A stretch of 64,000 bases of DNA, from contig NZ_CP018477.1 in the NCBI RefSeq assembly GCF_002277955.1, forward strand, positions 1,550,001-1,614,000, read 5' to 3'. A program made the position numbers and the translations under genes. The notes under the pieces are model-generated. The model was not told the DNA's origin, did not search any database, and saw nothing but the letters and a program-made list of their open reading frames with translations. The DNA is from Thermogutta terrifontis. GTDB lineage: Bacteria > Planctomycetota > Planctomycetia > Pirellulales > Thermoguttaceae. Below are positions 17,847-26,398 of the stretch, one piece after another (position 1 is the first letter of the stretch; the number at the start of each line of letters is the position of its first letter).

Positions 17847-19453
17847 GTTGGTCCCACAGCAGCATGGAAATCTTGGTCGCTCCCGCCGGTCGGGGATCAA
17901 CCCGGCTGGTCGAAGTTTACCACGGTCCCCACACGATTCGGGAGCGTGTCGATACCGATTCGATGAGCGCCGTCCGCAAGTTCGCAAAATACATCGCGGA
18001 CTATCTCAACTTGATCAAAGACGATGCCAACTTTGACGACTTCTTTCGCTGGTTTTACAGCACCCTCACCCAGGCCGCTGAGGCCGCCGATGAAAAGGCC
18101 CTACAGGCGGCTGCACGCCATCTCGCCGCAACCGCCACGGAATTGCCCAGCAACATCATCCCGGGTCAGGGACGCCCCGTGGAGCTTCGGGAGTTGGAAC
18201 CGTGGCCCGACCCGGTAGATCTCAAGGAAACTCTCCACCAGTGCGCTCGGTACATCCAAAAATATGTGTTTTGTCAGCCGGAAGAGGCCGACACGGTTGC
18301 CCTCTACCTGGCCTGGACCTACTGCTTCAAACATTTCGAGGTGGCTCCCATCCTCGTCGTCACCAGTCCCACCAAACGGTGCGGGAAGACGACCCTTCTC
18401 CGCTTGATTCTCCACGTGGCCAATCGGCCGATCCCTGCCGTGAATATTAGCCCGGCCGGCATTTATCGGGTCGTGGATGCATTTCTGCCCACGCTCCTTA
18501 TCGACGAGGCCGACACCTTCCTCGGCCGTAATCCGGAGTTGACGGGCATCGTCAACTCGGGGTGGATGCGAGACAACGCCTACACCCTTCGCTGCGACCC
18601 CGAAACTGGCGAGCCACGGATGTTTTGCACCTTCTGCCCCAAGGTGATTGCCGCCATCGGAAGACTCTCCGACACCATCGAGGATCGCTCCATCGTCATC
18701 ACGATGGAGCGCCGGCCAAAGAACGTCCATCTCGCTCGGGTCAGAAAGGCCGCCAAAATGGAAGGAGAAACTCTTGCCCGACAATTTCTCGCCTGGGTGC
18801 TCGAGCACCAACCAGAAATCAAAGAAGCCGCCGAACGCGAACCCCACTTGCCCGATGAATTGGACGACCGTGCTTATGAGAACTGGCGACCCTTGGTCAT
18901 ACTCGCGGAACTGGCCGAAGGAGATTGGCCCGAGCGGGCTCGCCAGGCGGCCTTGCAGGTGTTCGCTGGAAAGACGGAATCACCACCGCAAGATTTAGCG
19001 ACCCGCCTGCTGGCCGACGTGCGGGAGGTGTTTGGCGAGGCAGACGCTTTGACATCAAGTGAACTAATTCAGCGGCTAACAAACCTGGAAGAAGCTCCCT
19101 GGTCAACCTTCTCCCATGGCCGACCTATAAGCCCCCATAAAGTGGCGTCTATCTTGGGACGATTTGGTGTCAAACCGGTTAAGCGGAAAAATGCAAATCA
19201 CTACCTCCGCGACGACCTGCAAAGAGTCTTCACACTCTACCTTCCACCTCAAAGTTCCACAAGTTCCACCGTCGTCCTAAGTCATGAATTACACAACAAC
19301 TTAGGTGGTGGAACTTTGCCTGGTTCACCTTCTTCTTCAAATACAAAGTTCCACCCCTTAAGTGATTTTGACAGAATACGTTACGACTACGATGGAACTT
19401 CTGGAACTTCGCCCAGTGAAAACAGGGATCTGTACGAGGAATATGAGTTATGA
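17843..19453 (+). CDS. DUF3631 ATPase, element replication helicase-like
   Basis: A 536-residue protein with a central P-loop ATPase: SPTKRCGKTTLLRLIL (Walker A) and LLIDEADTFLG (Walker B), followed by the DUF3631 region with CPKVIAAIG and the arginine-finger-like segment DTIEDRSIVITMERR. DUF3631 proteins commonly follow a prim-pol gene in phages and integrative elements and are thought to act in replication initiation. The start at 17843 lies in an ATGA overlap with the primase gene. The final 80 residues are Ser/Thr rich and poorly ordered, and local codon use becomes AT-richer there. Confidence 0.8.
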   Translation: MSWSHSSMEILVAPAGRGSTRLVEVYHGPHTIRERVDTDSMSAVRKFAKYIADYLNLIKDDANFDDFFRWFYSTLTQAAEAADEKALQAAARHLAATATELPSNIIPGQGRPVELRELEPWPDPVDLKETLHQCARYIQKYVFCQPEEADTVALYLAWTYCFKHFEVAPILVVTSPTKRCGKTTLLRLILHVANRPIPAVNISPAGIYRVVDAFLPTLLIDEADTFLGRNPELTGIVNSGWMRDNAYTLRCDPETGEPRMFCTFCPKVIAAIGRLSDTIEDRSIVITMERRPKNVHLARVRKAAKMEGETLARQFLAWVLEHQPEIKEAAEREPHLPDELDDRAYENWRPLVILAELAEGDWPERARQAALQVFAGKTESPPQDLATRLLADVREVFGEADALTSSELIQRLTNLEEAPWSTFSHGRPISPHKVASILGRFGVKPVKRKNANHYLRDDLQRVFTLYLPPQSSTSSTVVLSHELHNNLGGGTLPGSPSSSNTKFHPLSDFDRIRYDYDGTSGTSPSENRDLYEEYEL

Positions 19454-19569
19454 GCGATGCTATTCTGACGACACTATTGGCCAAAGGCCTGGAATTTCTT
19501 CTCAGGGCTGGAGAACTCAGAATCCGCGAAAAAAAGGGGTTGTATCCCAGCAGGAGATGGAATGGATAG
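19450..19569 (+). CDS. Small coupled ORF, 39 residues
   Basis: The ATG at 19450 overlaps the DUF3631 stop as ATGA, the same arrangement that joins the two preceding genes. It encodes a 39-residue peptide starting MSDAILTTLLAKGLEFLLRA, an amphipathic helix followed by a basic tail. No family is recognised. The coupling is the main argument that it is translated; it may also serve only to pass ribosomes to the next reading frame. Confidence 0.4.
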   Translation: MSDAILTTLLAKGLEFLLRAGELRIREKKGLYPSRRWNG

Positions 19570-19723
19570 CCACCAACCGCGGGATGATGATCGACTGTCT
19601 AAGAGCACAAAAGATGCATAAATTAAGGGCAGCGGCCCTCGCCGGCTGCTGGAGTCCCTTTGGGCAGCAGGTTTTCGCGTGGAACTCGTGCCGTCCTTCA
19701 TTAACCCTAGCGGCTACACCTGA
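19562..19723 (+). pseudogene. Small ORF interrupted by an in-frame TAA
   Basis: An AGGAG at 19552-19556 precedes an ATG at 19562. The frame reads 19 codons to a TAA at 19619-19621, then continues openly with a protein-like segment (LLESLWAAGFRVELVPSF) to a TGA at 19721. The downstream part has coding-like composition, so this may be a small gene with a nonsense mutation or two tiny genes. The remainder of 19724-19950 before the integrase shows no gene. Confidence 0.3.
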
Positions 19724-19950
19724 CGCCCCGAGGGGAGGGAAAATAGAGCGGGGGTTGGCGAACCCCTACGAGCGCTACCACGACGCAGCAGTGGCTTTGC
19801 TGCTTCAGATTCAGATACTGCCCACAGATCCCCACCACCCCGGCGTGCAGTGGTGTGGAATACTTGCGGGCGGAGACAGGCCTCCGCTTCTCAGTCGTTG
19901 CCAATGAGCTCCCAAGGACTTTACACTGGAAGACGAAAGGAGACACACCC

Positions 19951-21825
19951 GTGGCAAGTCTTTCTCGCGATGGCAAAGGTTGGCGAATCCTTTTCTGGGA
20001 TACTGCCGGGAAGCGAAAGACGATCCGGCTGCCTCGCGGACTGGACAAAAAAGGGGCCCAAGCCGTCAAACTCAGGGTGGAAACCATTATCGCAGCCAAA
20101 TTGGCCGGCACTCCCCTCCCTCCGGATCTCGCTCTTTGGCTGCGCGAAATCAGTGACGAACTGTACGACCGCCTCGTCCGCGCTGCTCTTGTTCCGCCCA
20201 GAGAAAACCGGCTCACAGTCAAAGATTTAGTGAATTTCTGGCTCTGTGAGGCCCAAAAATCCCAGGCTAAGCCCTCCACGTTGGCAGCCATGCGAGTGGG
20301 GGCGGCCAAACTCCTGGAATTGTTCGGCGATCGACCGGCCGCCACGATTACCATGGAAGACGCCCTCCGGTATCGAGATGAGCTTCTCGCCTCGGGTCTG
20401 CGTCCAGCAACGGTGTCCCGCCGGATTCAACATGCTCGCCATGTCTTTCGCGAGGCTCAACGACGAGGGCTAATTACCAACAATCCATTCGAGGCTGTCA
20501 GACCCCCCAGCCATAACCCGGCTGATCGCCGTAGATACGTGACCCTCGAGGAGACACAACAACTGATCGAGGCAGCCCCCGATTACTTGTGGCGGCTCCT
20601 CATTGCCCTCGCTCGTTACGCCGGACTAAGAGTCCCTTCCGAAGCCCTTTCTCTCCGCTGGCAAGACGTGCTTTGGGATAGCAACCGTCTGGTCATTCGC
20701 AGTCCAAAGACGGAACGCACTGGCAAGCCCTATCGCGTCATCCCCATGTTCCCCCTTTTAAAGCCTTACCTCGAAGAAGCCTTCGAACGAGCCCAGGACG
20801 GAGACGCCTTCTTATTCCCTCAACTATGGCGGCAACGAGCTCAGGGGGCAACCGGTTGGGTGAACTGTAACTTCCGAACACAGTTCAAACGCATTATTCA
20901 CAACGCAGGGCTGGAACCTTGGCCACGATTGTGGCACAACCTGCGGGCATCCTGTGAATCCGACCTAGCTCAATCCTTTCCGTTGGCAGTAGTGGCCAAG
21001 TGGTTGGGAAATACTCCCAGCATTGCCCTGCGGCACTACGTTGACCCAACCGACGCCGCTTTTCAGCAAGCCCTCTGTTGGCATCCAGGACAACCAACGG
21101 CAACACCTCACGCAGAATCTTCCTTAGAGAAGAAACCCACTCAGGCTGAACTCGCCATGCGTGGAAAATGGGCAGAAGCAGGCCGTCACATCCGTGAAGA
21201 AATCGCAGAGGTGACGCCGACTGCTCAGAACGAAACTTCGCTCCCTGCGCACCGTGCCCTTCTAAAAGCCGCAGCCACCCACCGGATGCCTGCCACTGAA
21301 AAGACAATTTCTTTGGAAACCGCGGGCCTGTGCACGACCGGCCAGGAAAGAGGAGTTAAACCACAGGAAACGACCGCGAGCGAGCAAACCCTGGACCTGA
21401 ACCTTGTCTCACAAGCCGCAGGGGAGTTCGCCATGGAAAGGGCAACACCCCCGGACAGCCCAACCACTCTCAATAGAGACGAGAGAGCAAAAGCGGCGAA
21501 TATGAACGCTTCCTTTTCGCAGTCTGACGCGGAGCTTGCCATGGAAAGGGCAATCCCCACAGACAACCCGGCCTTGTACGATAGACTCGCCGAGAAACGT
21601 TCCCGAGCGCAGACGCCTAGAAAAAGTGGTGGCTCCAAATCCGGCTCCACGGTGGCTCCAAGTCCGGCTCCGCAACCGACCGCAATAGAGCGCAATGAAG
21701 CGAAGACAGCGCCGCAACTGCTGGAAAATAGGCAACTTATGCCTCCACTTGCGCCGCACGACTTCTCTTGGCCCACTTCCCCATTGGGCGATGGCCGACT
21801 CGAACGGCCGACTTCCACCTTGTAA
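19951..21825 (+). CDS. int: Tyrosine recombinase (integrase) of the tRNA-Val element
   Basis: A 624-residue integrase. After an N-terminal arm and a core-binding domain (LTVKDLVNFWLCEAQ...), the catalytic domain shows Arg in ARYAGLRVPSEALSLRW, the His-x2-Arg box HNLRAS, the second box WLGNTPSIALRHY and the nucleophilic Tyr in RHYVDP. I chose GTG 19951 (MASLSRDGKGWR) because AAAGGAG lies about 9 bp upstream and planctomycete integrases often begin this way; GTG 19855 is an alternative. A long Ala/Glu/Thr-rich tail of about 240 residues follows the Tyr and has imperfect repeats around LAMERA. The last 13 codons lie antisense within the tRNA-Val gene, so integration at that tRNA fixes the protein's C-terminus. 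Confidence 0.88.
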   Translation: MASLSRDGKGWRILFWDTAGKRKTIRLPRGLDKKGAQAVKLRVETIIAAKLAGTPLPPDLALWLREISDELYDRLVRAALVPPRENRLTVKDLVNFWLCEAQKSQAKPSTLAAMRVGAAKLLELFGDRPAATITMEDALRYRDELLASGLRPATVSRRIQHARHVFREAQRRGLITNNPFEAVRPPSHNPADRRRYVTLEETQQLIEAAPDYLWRLLIALARYAGLRVPSEALSLRWQDVLWDSNRLVIRSPKTERTGKPYRVIPMFPLLKPYLEEAFERAQDGDAFLFPQLWRQRAQGATGWVNCNFRTQFKRIIHNAGLEPWPRLWHNLRASCESDLAQSFPLAVVAKWLGNTPSIALRHYVDPTDAAFQQALCWHPGQPTATPHAESSLEKKPTQAELAMRGKWAEAGRHIREEIAEVTPTAQNETSLPAHRALLKAAATHRMPATEKTISLETAGLCTTGQERGVKPQETTASEQTLDLNLVSQAAGEFAMERATPPDSPTTLNRDERAKAANMNASFSQSDAELAMERAIPTDNPALYDRLAEKRSRAQTPRKSGGSKSGSTVAPSPAPQPTAIERNEAKTAPQLLENRQLMPPLAPHDFSWPTSPLGDGRLERPTSTL

Positions 21826-21858
21826 GGGTGGCGCTCTAACCAACTGAGCTAATCGCCC
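21785..21858 (-). tRNA. tRNA-Val (anticodon TAC)
   Basis: The minus strand folds as a complete cloverleaf: acceptor GGGCGAT with ATCGCCC, D arm GCTC...GAGC, anticodon stem CCACC/GGTGG with loop CTTACAA giving anticodon TAC, and T arm GGCCG-TTCGAGT-CGGCC. The discriminator base is A and no CCA is encoded. The 3' end points toward the integrase gene and overlaps its last 41 bp, which marks the tRNA 3' half as the likely attachment site. Confidence 0.95.
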
Positions 21859-22208
21859 TAAATATTCTTCTCAATTTGTTCGCCCTCAATCGCTCGCTTG
21901 CAGGGAGCGACCGCCGCGATGAATCTTGCCTAACCCGTGTGTTTACCAATTAGCCGTGCGCCAAGCACTCACGGCGAGAACAGGTCATCGCGACAATCCA
22001 TCCGTCGAGGCGCCCAGAAATCCGGAGCGGGTCTCGTGAACTACACCCTGCCCGCGTGGACGCAAGTCGTCCACCGGTCCTACCCCAGGCATTCCACCAA
22101 GGGTCTAAAATTAATTTTGGCCGTCGATTTCTCCGGGGTCAACCGAGGCCGCGACTGATCCGTCGCCACTCTTATGCAAGCGATGAGATGCCGGGGAGCC
22201 CATGGGCT

Positions 22209-22235
22209 GTAGGGGCAATTCATGAATTGCTCCTG
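22209..22235 (+). repeat. Palindromic repeat, copy 1
   Basis: Near-perfect palindrome with arms GGGGCAATT and AATTGCTCC around CATG, preceded by TGTA. A second copy in reverse orientation lies at 33573-33600. Confidence 0.55.
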
Positions 22236-22338
22236 CGGTTAAATGGAAATCCAAATAAGCAAGCGGACCCTGTCAATGAAGTGGAACATCCATGGCTGGG
22301 ATATGAACTTGACAAACCGCTCCTTTCGGAAAGCCCTT

Positions 22339-22416
22339 CGGAGGGGCACGCTTGCCATGCCCGTGAGAGCAAAATGGTTCATCCAATGCTAAAATCGGAC
22401 GTGGCGAGCACGTCCC
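22339..22416 (+). repeat. Two-hairpin interspersed repeat, copy 1
   Basis: The element starts with CGGAGGGGCACGCTTG, followed by CATGCCCG, then about 32 bp, then the hairpin GGACGTG-n5-CACGTCC. The same arrangement in reverse orientation is at 37432-37510. Confidence 0.6.
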
Positions 22417-22668
22417 TCCGAAAGCGGACATAACAAGCGGATTCCTCCGGTCTGCGTCTTGCTCCTGCGTAAACCCGTGTGGACGTCCGCGTCCCGGACA
22501 GTAGATGAAACGCGAGAATGTGTCGGAGGTCGCGGGTCCGACATTTTCGAGAGCAGTATGTCCAATGGACAAGACCATTGGGAAAAACGTGCGGCCACCT
22601 GATAGCTACAACCGGGGGAGATGGTGACCGGTGCGGTTCGTCATGGTGCGAAAATAGACGCCGGAGCT

Positions 22669-23634
22669 ATGCCCAAACAGTTTCTTTTTTACTACGATCG
22701 AGCCCTCAAACTCCTTCCGGTTGATCTGGCGGTTGATGCCCGATTTCGTCAGGCCCGCGCCTTTGTCTCGCACGCGCATGCTGATCATGTTGCCCGACAC
22801 GAGTATGTCCTCTGCACGGAAGAGACGGCCGCTCTTTTAAACCATCGTCTCGGTCCGCGGACCGTTCGCACTCTGCGATATGGCGAGTCCATCAACTGGG
22901 CGGGAGTGCGGTTGACGGTTTATCCCGCGGGTCATTGCCTGGGCTCGGCAATGCTCCTGGTGGAATATGCCGGAGAGCGACTTCTCTACACCGGCGATTT
23001 CAAGTTACGACGGTCATTCACGGTCCCACCGGCAGAGCCCGTCGCTGCCGATATCCTGATTATGGAAAGTACATACGGCCACCCGATGTACCGCTTCCCA
23101 CCGGAGGATGTGGTTTTTCGTGATCTGGTGGATACGATTTTCAGGCTTTTCGAGGAGGGGAAAACACCCGTTATTGTTGCTTATGCGCTGGGCAAGGCGC
23201 AGGAGGTAACTCGGCGCCTCAGCGATGCGGGGTTAACTTTAGCCGTTCATCGACATGTGGCCGACATCAGTCGTATCTACGAGTCATTTGGCGTCAATGT
23301 GGGCCGATACCGAGTGTTCGATGGAACAATGCGTCCGGGCGAAGTGCTGGTTGTATCGCCTGGTACGAAGCTGGACCTCGTCAACGACCACATATGCCGC
23401 ATCGCGGTGACAGGATGGGCTATGGACCCCTCGGCACGCTACCGGCTGGGGGTGGATCTGGCGTTTCCGTTCTCGGATCACGCAGATTACGACGGATTAC
23501 TGGAACTCATCGAGTTGGTTCGCCCACGTGTCATCTACACCACCCATGGGCCGGAATGTTTTGTGCGGGACCTTCAAGTGCGGGGATGGGAGGCGTACCT
23601 GCTCGACCGTCCGACGCAGAAGACGTTATTCTGA
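22669..23634 (+). CDS. MBL-fold exonuclease-like metallohydrolase
   Basis: A 321-residue metallo-beta-lactamase fold protein. The metal motif is SHAHADH, followed by AGHCLGS, the GDF of LLYTGDFKL, the STYGHPMYRFP segment and a late FSDHADYDGL. Length and motif spacing fit the small beta-CASP-like DNA exonucleases that accompany ligases and Lhr-type helicases in DNA repair, though neither partner is adjacent. I prefer ATG 22669 (MPKQFLFYYDRALKL); an in-frame ATG at 22621 sits directly on GGGGGAG without spacing. It overlaps the end of the converging GH36 gene by 9 bp. RNA or DNA substrate cannot be decided from sequence. Confidence 0.75.
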   Translation: MPKQFLFYYDRALKLLPVDLAVDARFRQARAFVSHAHADHVARHEYVLCTEETAALLNHRLGPRTVRTLRYGESINWAGVRLTVYPAGHCLGSAMLLVEYAGERLLYTGDFKLRRSFTVPPAEPVAADILIMESTYGHPMYRFPPEDVVFRDLVDTIFRLFEEGKTPVIVAYALGKAQEVTRRLSDAGLTLAVHRHVADISRIYESFGVNVGRYRVFDGTMRPGEVLVVSPGTKLDLVNDHICRIAVTGWAMDPSARYRLGVDLAFPFSDHADYDGLLELIELVRPRVIYTTHGPECFVRDLQVRGWEAYLLDRPTQKTLF

Positions 23635-26292
23635 CGCCCGCGCCGGTCCGCTGGCCTGGTGTGAAACTTTGTGGTACACGATCACGATGGCGCTGGGAGC
23701 TTCCTTGGCGAACAGTGAAAAGCCCTTTTCCATCAACGTGCGGCCTGTTTCCGTGAGATTCCAGTCCGAATCATACGCCTTTAGATTGTAGCTGGCATCA
23801 GATTGGAGGCCGCCAAGTCGGAATAGCGGCGACCGCTCCGGGGCTTCGTCGCGGCGAAACGCCTGGATCATGCCGCGGCCTTCTTCTGGGAGGTCGAACT
23901 GCCAGGCGATCCACACGTTTTTCTCCAGACTATAAGGAGTAAGTGGGTAATAATCTCCGTAGTAACAGGGAGATATTTCGCGGAACTGTCGATAGAGTCG
24001 GCGGAGCGTCTCGTAGTCCAATTCTTTAACGCGGATGTCGATGCCGCATCCTAAGCTGGGAGCCGCGTTACTCCAAAAGGCATAGGGCTGAACTGGGGTT
24101 GGCCCGGAACCATAATACGGGGCGCCGGTGTAGGCCACGGTGCCAGTGCCGTGATAAGGAAGCCAGAAGCTCAGCGCGTAAGTCATGCCCTGGTGGCCGA
24201 TGGGTTCATAGGCATAGTCGCTTCTCCACAGGGGGACTGCCCGTCGCATCGTTTCCAGGTCATTTCGGCGGCCGCCACTGGCACACGAGTCAATGAGCAT
24301 AGTGGGATGGCGACGCCGTAATTCGTCCCAGTAGGCAAGATGCCCGGTGATGTGGTGATTCTCCGTGATGCCTCGGCGGTCGGGTGTGTCGGCGGCTCGC
24401 CAGAAGGGAAGGGGATCGATATTGAAATCCTCTCGATAGAGATCGATTCCCTGTTCGGTGATCAGCCGATCGATATGGTTCGTCAACCATTCCCGGGCTT
24501 CAGGGTTCCCCAGGTCAAGCAGGCGTGGACCTTCGTGTTCGGGTTGAGCCGGCAGGTCATAGAGTTTGAAGGTCGTCGGATCAGGTCGAGCACCCGCCGC
24601 CATCCATCCGTAGGACCACACGCCCGTTGGGTTCTTCTCAGGGCTAAAGTCCTTGGCTGCGTGGAACACACGCCCATCCGGTCCGCCGACGAGAACTTCC
24701 AGACCGGTAGAATCGCAGATGTAGCTGCCGTTACCGAAGCCCACCACGAAGTCGAGCGTCTCTCCCGACTGGAGCGTGACGGTGCCCTGGTAGGAGGCTT
24801 CAGGCCCGGCACCATCCAAACGGATTTTGCCCTCAAAGAGGGATTCGTTGTTCCGGATGATATGAACCGAAGTTGTGGTTTGCTGGTCGATAGCCAGGAA
24901 GCGGGCGTTGATACGGTATTCGCCCGGAGAGGGGGCGGTGAATCGGACGACGCTGAATTCCCCTTTCGGGCCGGGATGAAACGAAAGGCGTCCCGGCGTC
25001 CACTCGATCCCAGCGACGCGGCATACTTGATCTCCGAGGTTGCAACTTACGTTGGGGTCGGGAGTTGTGAAAGATCGGCTGCGCCATGCCCGCATCCCAG
25101 CCAGGGCGTGATTTCGGCCGCTCGGCGAAAGCAGCCATTCGGGGTGGTTCTGGTACAACCAGGTCCCGGGCATCACACGCTCGGGCTCGAACCAAACGAG
25201 GATTTTTACGCCATGGGCATGAGCGAAATCGCTGATGGGCTTAAAACCACGAGGAAAACGGCGTGGGTCCACCTCCCACGTGCCGACCTGTGGCCAGCCC
25301 TGCTCTTGGATGTACCAGCCTGCATCCATCCACCAGTAGTCGGGTTTAAGGCCTTCTTCCAGATACCTGCGGATATGCATGATCTGGTTTTCCTCGTTGG
25401 CGTGGATCATCTCTTCGTATGCCCGGGAGGAAGAGGCCACAAATTGAGGCGGCGGGAGCTGACCGCCTGGTTTGGGCATGCTGTGCTTCATCATCCACCG
25501 TCGCCACAGATTGTGTGCCCGAATGCGGTCTCCCTGCCAGAACTGGATGACGATACGGGGCGTGCGAATAGATTCGCCAGCCAAAAGCCGCAAATGGCAG
25601 TCTTCCTGTCCGATCTGGAGATGCAGCTGGCGTTCGCCTTCACGGGTGAAGTTCGCCAGCCACTGTCCCGGCCAGCCCACGGCGATGGTTCGCCCCCCAT
25701 CGTCGTAGGCGATGTCGAAGTACGGCCAGTCGGTGTTGCTCGGCCGGCCGCCGGCTCCGCTCAATCGCTTGGCTTCACCGGAGGAAAGAACAGTTACGAG
25801 AGGTTCATAGTCCCTTTGTGAAGCCTGAGAGCCACGATGATGATAGAGCACAAACTCGGCCTGGCCCTGTCGCGCCCACGACTCGTCCATCGCCAGAACA
25901 TTTTCTAAGATCGGACTGGCGTCCGAACCGTCGTTCTTGAACTCCAGGACCCATTCGATGACGGGAAAATCGTGATACACGGTGAGCTCGTAGCGGACAA
26001 CCAGACCCGTCAGGGGATCACGCCAGGTGTAAACGTGTTGTTCGCGTCCCTCCTCCGCAGGCTTGGCCTCCTCCTGAAGGTTCCATCGCGGCAATAGGTC
26101 GTCGGAAGGTTGCCCGCCATAACGGAACGAGAAGGGCAAGCGAGAGCCTTTGCCGGGACGATGCTCTGCCAGCCATCGTTCGCGGGCTGCGAATTCATCC
26201 GGTGCAGGTGTGGGTTGGCCAAGGGCGAGCGGTCCCAAAAACACCAGGGCTCCCATCAGGGTTGACGCAGTGAGCGTATGAGGTGTGCGCAC
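23626..26292 (-). CDS. Secreted GH36 alpha-galactosidase with inserted beta-sandwich domain
   Basis: An 888-residue glycoside hydrolase of family 36. An N-terminal signal peptide is followed by the beta-supersandwich and a TIM barrel with DYWWMDAGWY, ILVWFEPERV, the nucleophile Asp in DLYREDFN (about residue 622) and the acid/base region SCASGGRRND (Asp near 678). Roughly residues 405-590 break the barrel with a Ser/Thr/Gly-rich segment containing FTAPSPGEYRINARF, which resembles a carbohydrate-binding jelly roll. The GTG at 26292 is the better start because AGGAGG lies 6 bp upstream; a longer ATG start at 26322 has none. It follows the DUF1080 gene by about 100 bp on the same strand and may share its transcript. 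Confidence 0.85.
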   Translation of the reverse strand: MRTPHTLTASTLMGALVFLGPLALGQPTPAPDEFAARERWLAEHRPGKGSRLPFSFRYGGQPSDDLLPRWNLQEEAKPAEEGREQHVYTWRDPLTGLVVRYELTVYHDFPVIEWVLEFKNDGSDASPILENVLAMDESWARQGQAEFVLYHHRGSQASQRDYEPLVTVLSSGEAKRLSGAGGRPSNTDWPYFDIAYDDGGRTIAVGWPGQWLANFTREGERQLHLQIGQEDCHLRLLAGESIRTPRIVIQFWQGDRIRAHNLWRRWMMKHSMPKPGGQLPPPQFVASSSRAYEEMIHANEENQIMHIRRYLEEGLKPDYWWMDAGWYIQEQGWPQVGTWEVDPRRFPRGFKPISDFAHAHGVKILVWFEPERVMPGTWLYQNHPEWLLSPSGRNHALAGMRAWRSRSFTTPDPNVSCNLGDQVCRVAGIEWTPGRLSFHPGPKGEFSVVRFTAPSPGEYRINARFLAIDQQTTTSVHIIRNNESLFEGKIRLDGAGPEASYQGTVTLQSGETLDFVVGFGNGSYICDSTGLEVLVGGPDGRVFHAAKDFSPEKNPTGVWSYGWMAAGARPDPTTFKLYDLPAQPEHEGPRLLDLGNPEAREWLTNHIDRLITEQGIDLYREDFNIDPLPFWRAADTPDRRGITENHHITGHLAYWDELRRRHPTMLIDSCASGGRRNDLETMRRAVPLWRSDYAYEPIGHQGMTYALSFWLPYHGTGTVAYTGAPYYGSGPTPVQPYAFWSNAAPSLGCGIDIRVKELDYETLRRLYRQFREISPCYYGDYYPLTPYSLEKNVWIAWQFDLPEEGRGMIQAFRRDEAPERSPLFRLGGLQSDASYNLKAYDSDWNLTETGRTLMEKGFSLFAKEAPSAIVIVYHKVSHQASGPARASE

Positions 26293-26398
26293 AGACAACC
26301 TCCTCTGCCGTGCGAGCCGCATGGAATGATCAACTTCAGTGTCATAGCGAAACGATGCTCGGCGATGTGCGATCGTCCCGCTAATGTACTTGCCGTGA

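Larger units (their letters stand above)
21859..22668. other. Intergenic region with interspersed repeats
   Basis: About 800 bp on the chromosomal side of the tRNA has no gene I can support. It holds two repeat elements described separately (22209-22235 and 22339-22416). Confidence 0.5.

Noticed and set aside
19362-19907. 181-codon plus-strand frame across the gap before the integrase
   Set aside because: It overlaps the DUF3631 end in another frame and the small coupled ORFs, and its composition is not protein-like.
1-19950. Second copy of the tRNA-Val 3' end as left attachment site
   Set aside because: No match found by eye in the window; it may lie to the left.
1-22000. CRISPR array
   Set aside because: I saw no regularly spaced repeats of 24-40 bp in this part of the window. 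The tandem 35-bp unit at 47231 has no spacer and is not an array.
24340-25821. 493-codon open frame on the plus strand
   Set aside because: Antisense to the GH36 gene; no recognisable protein and no ribosome binding site.
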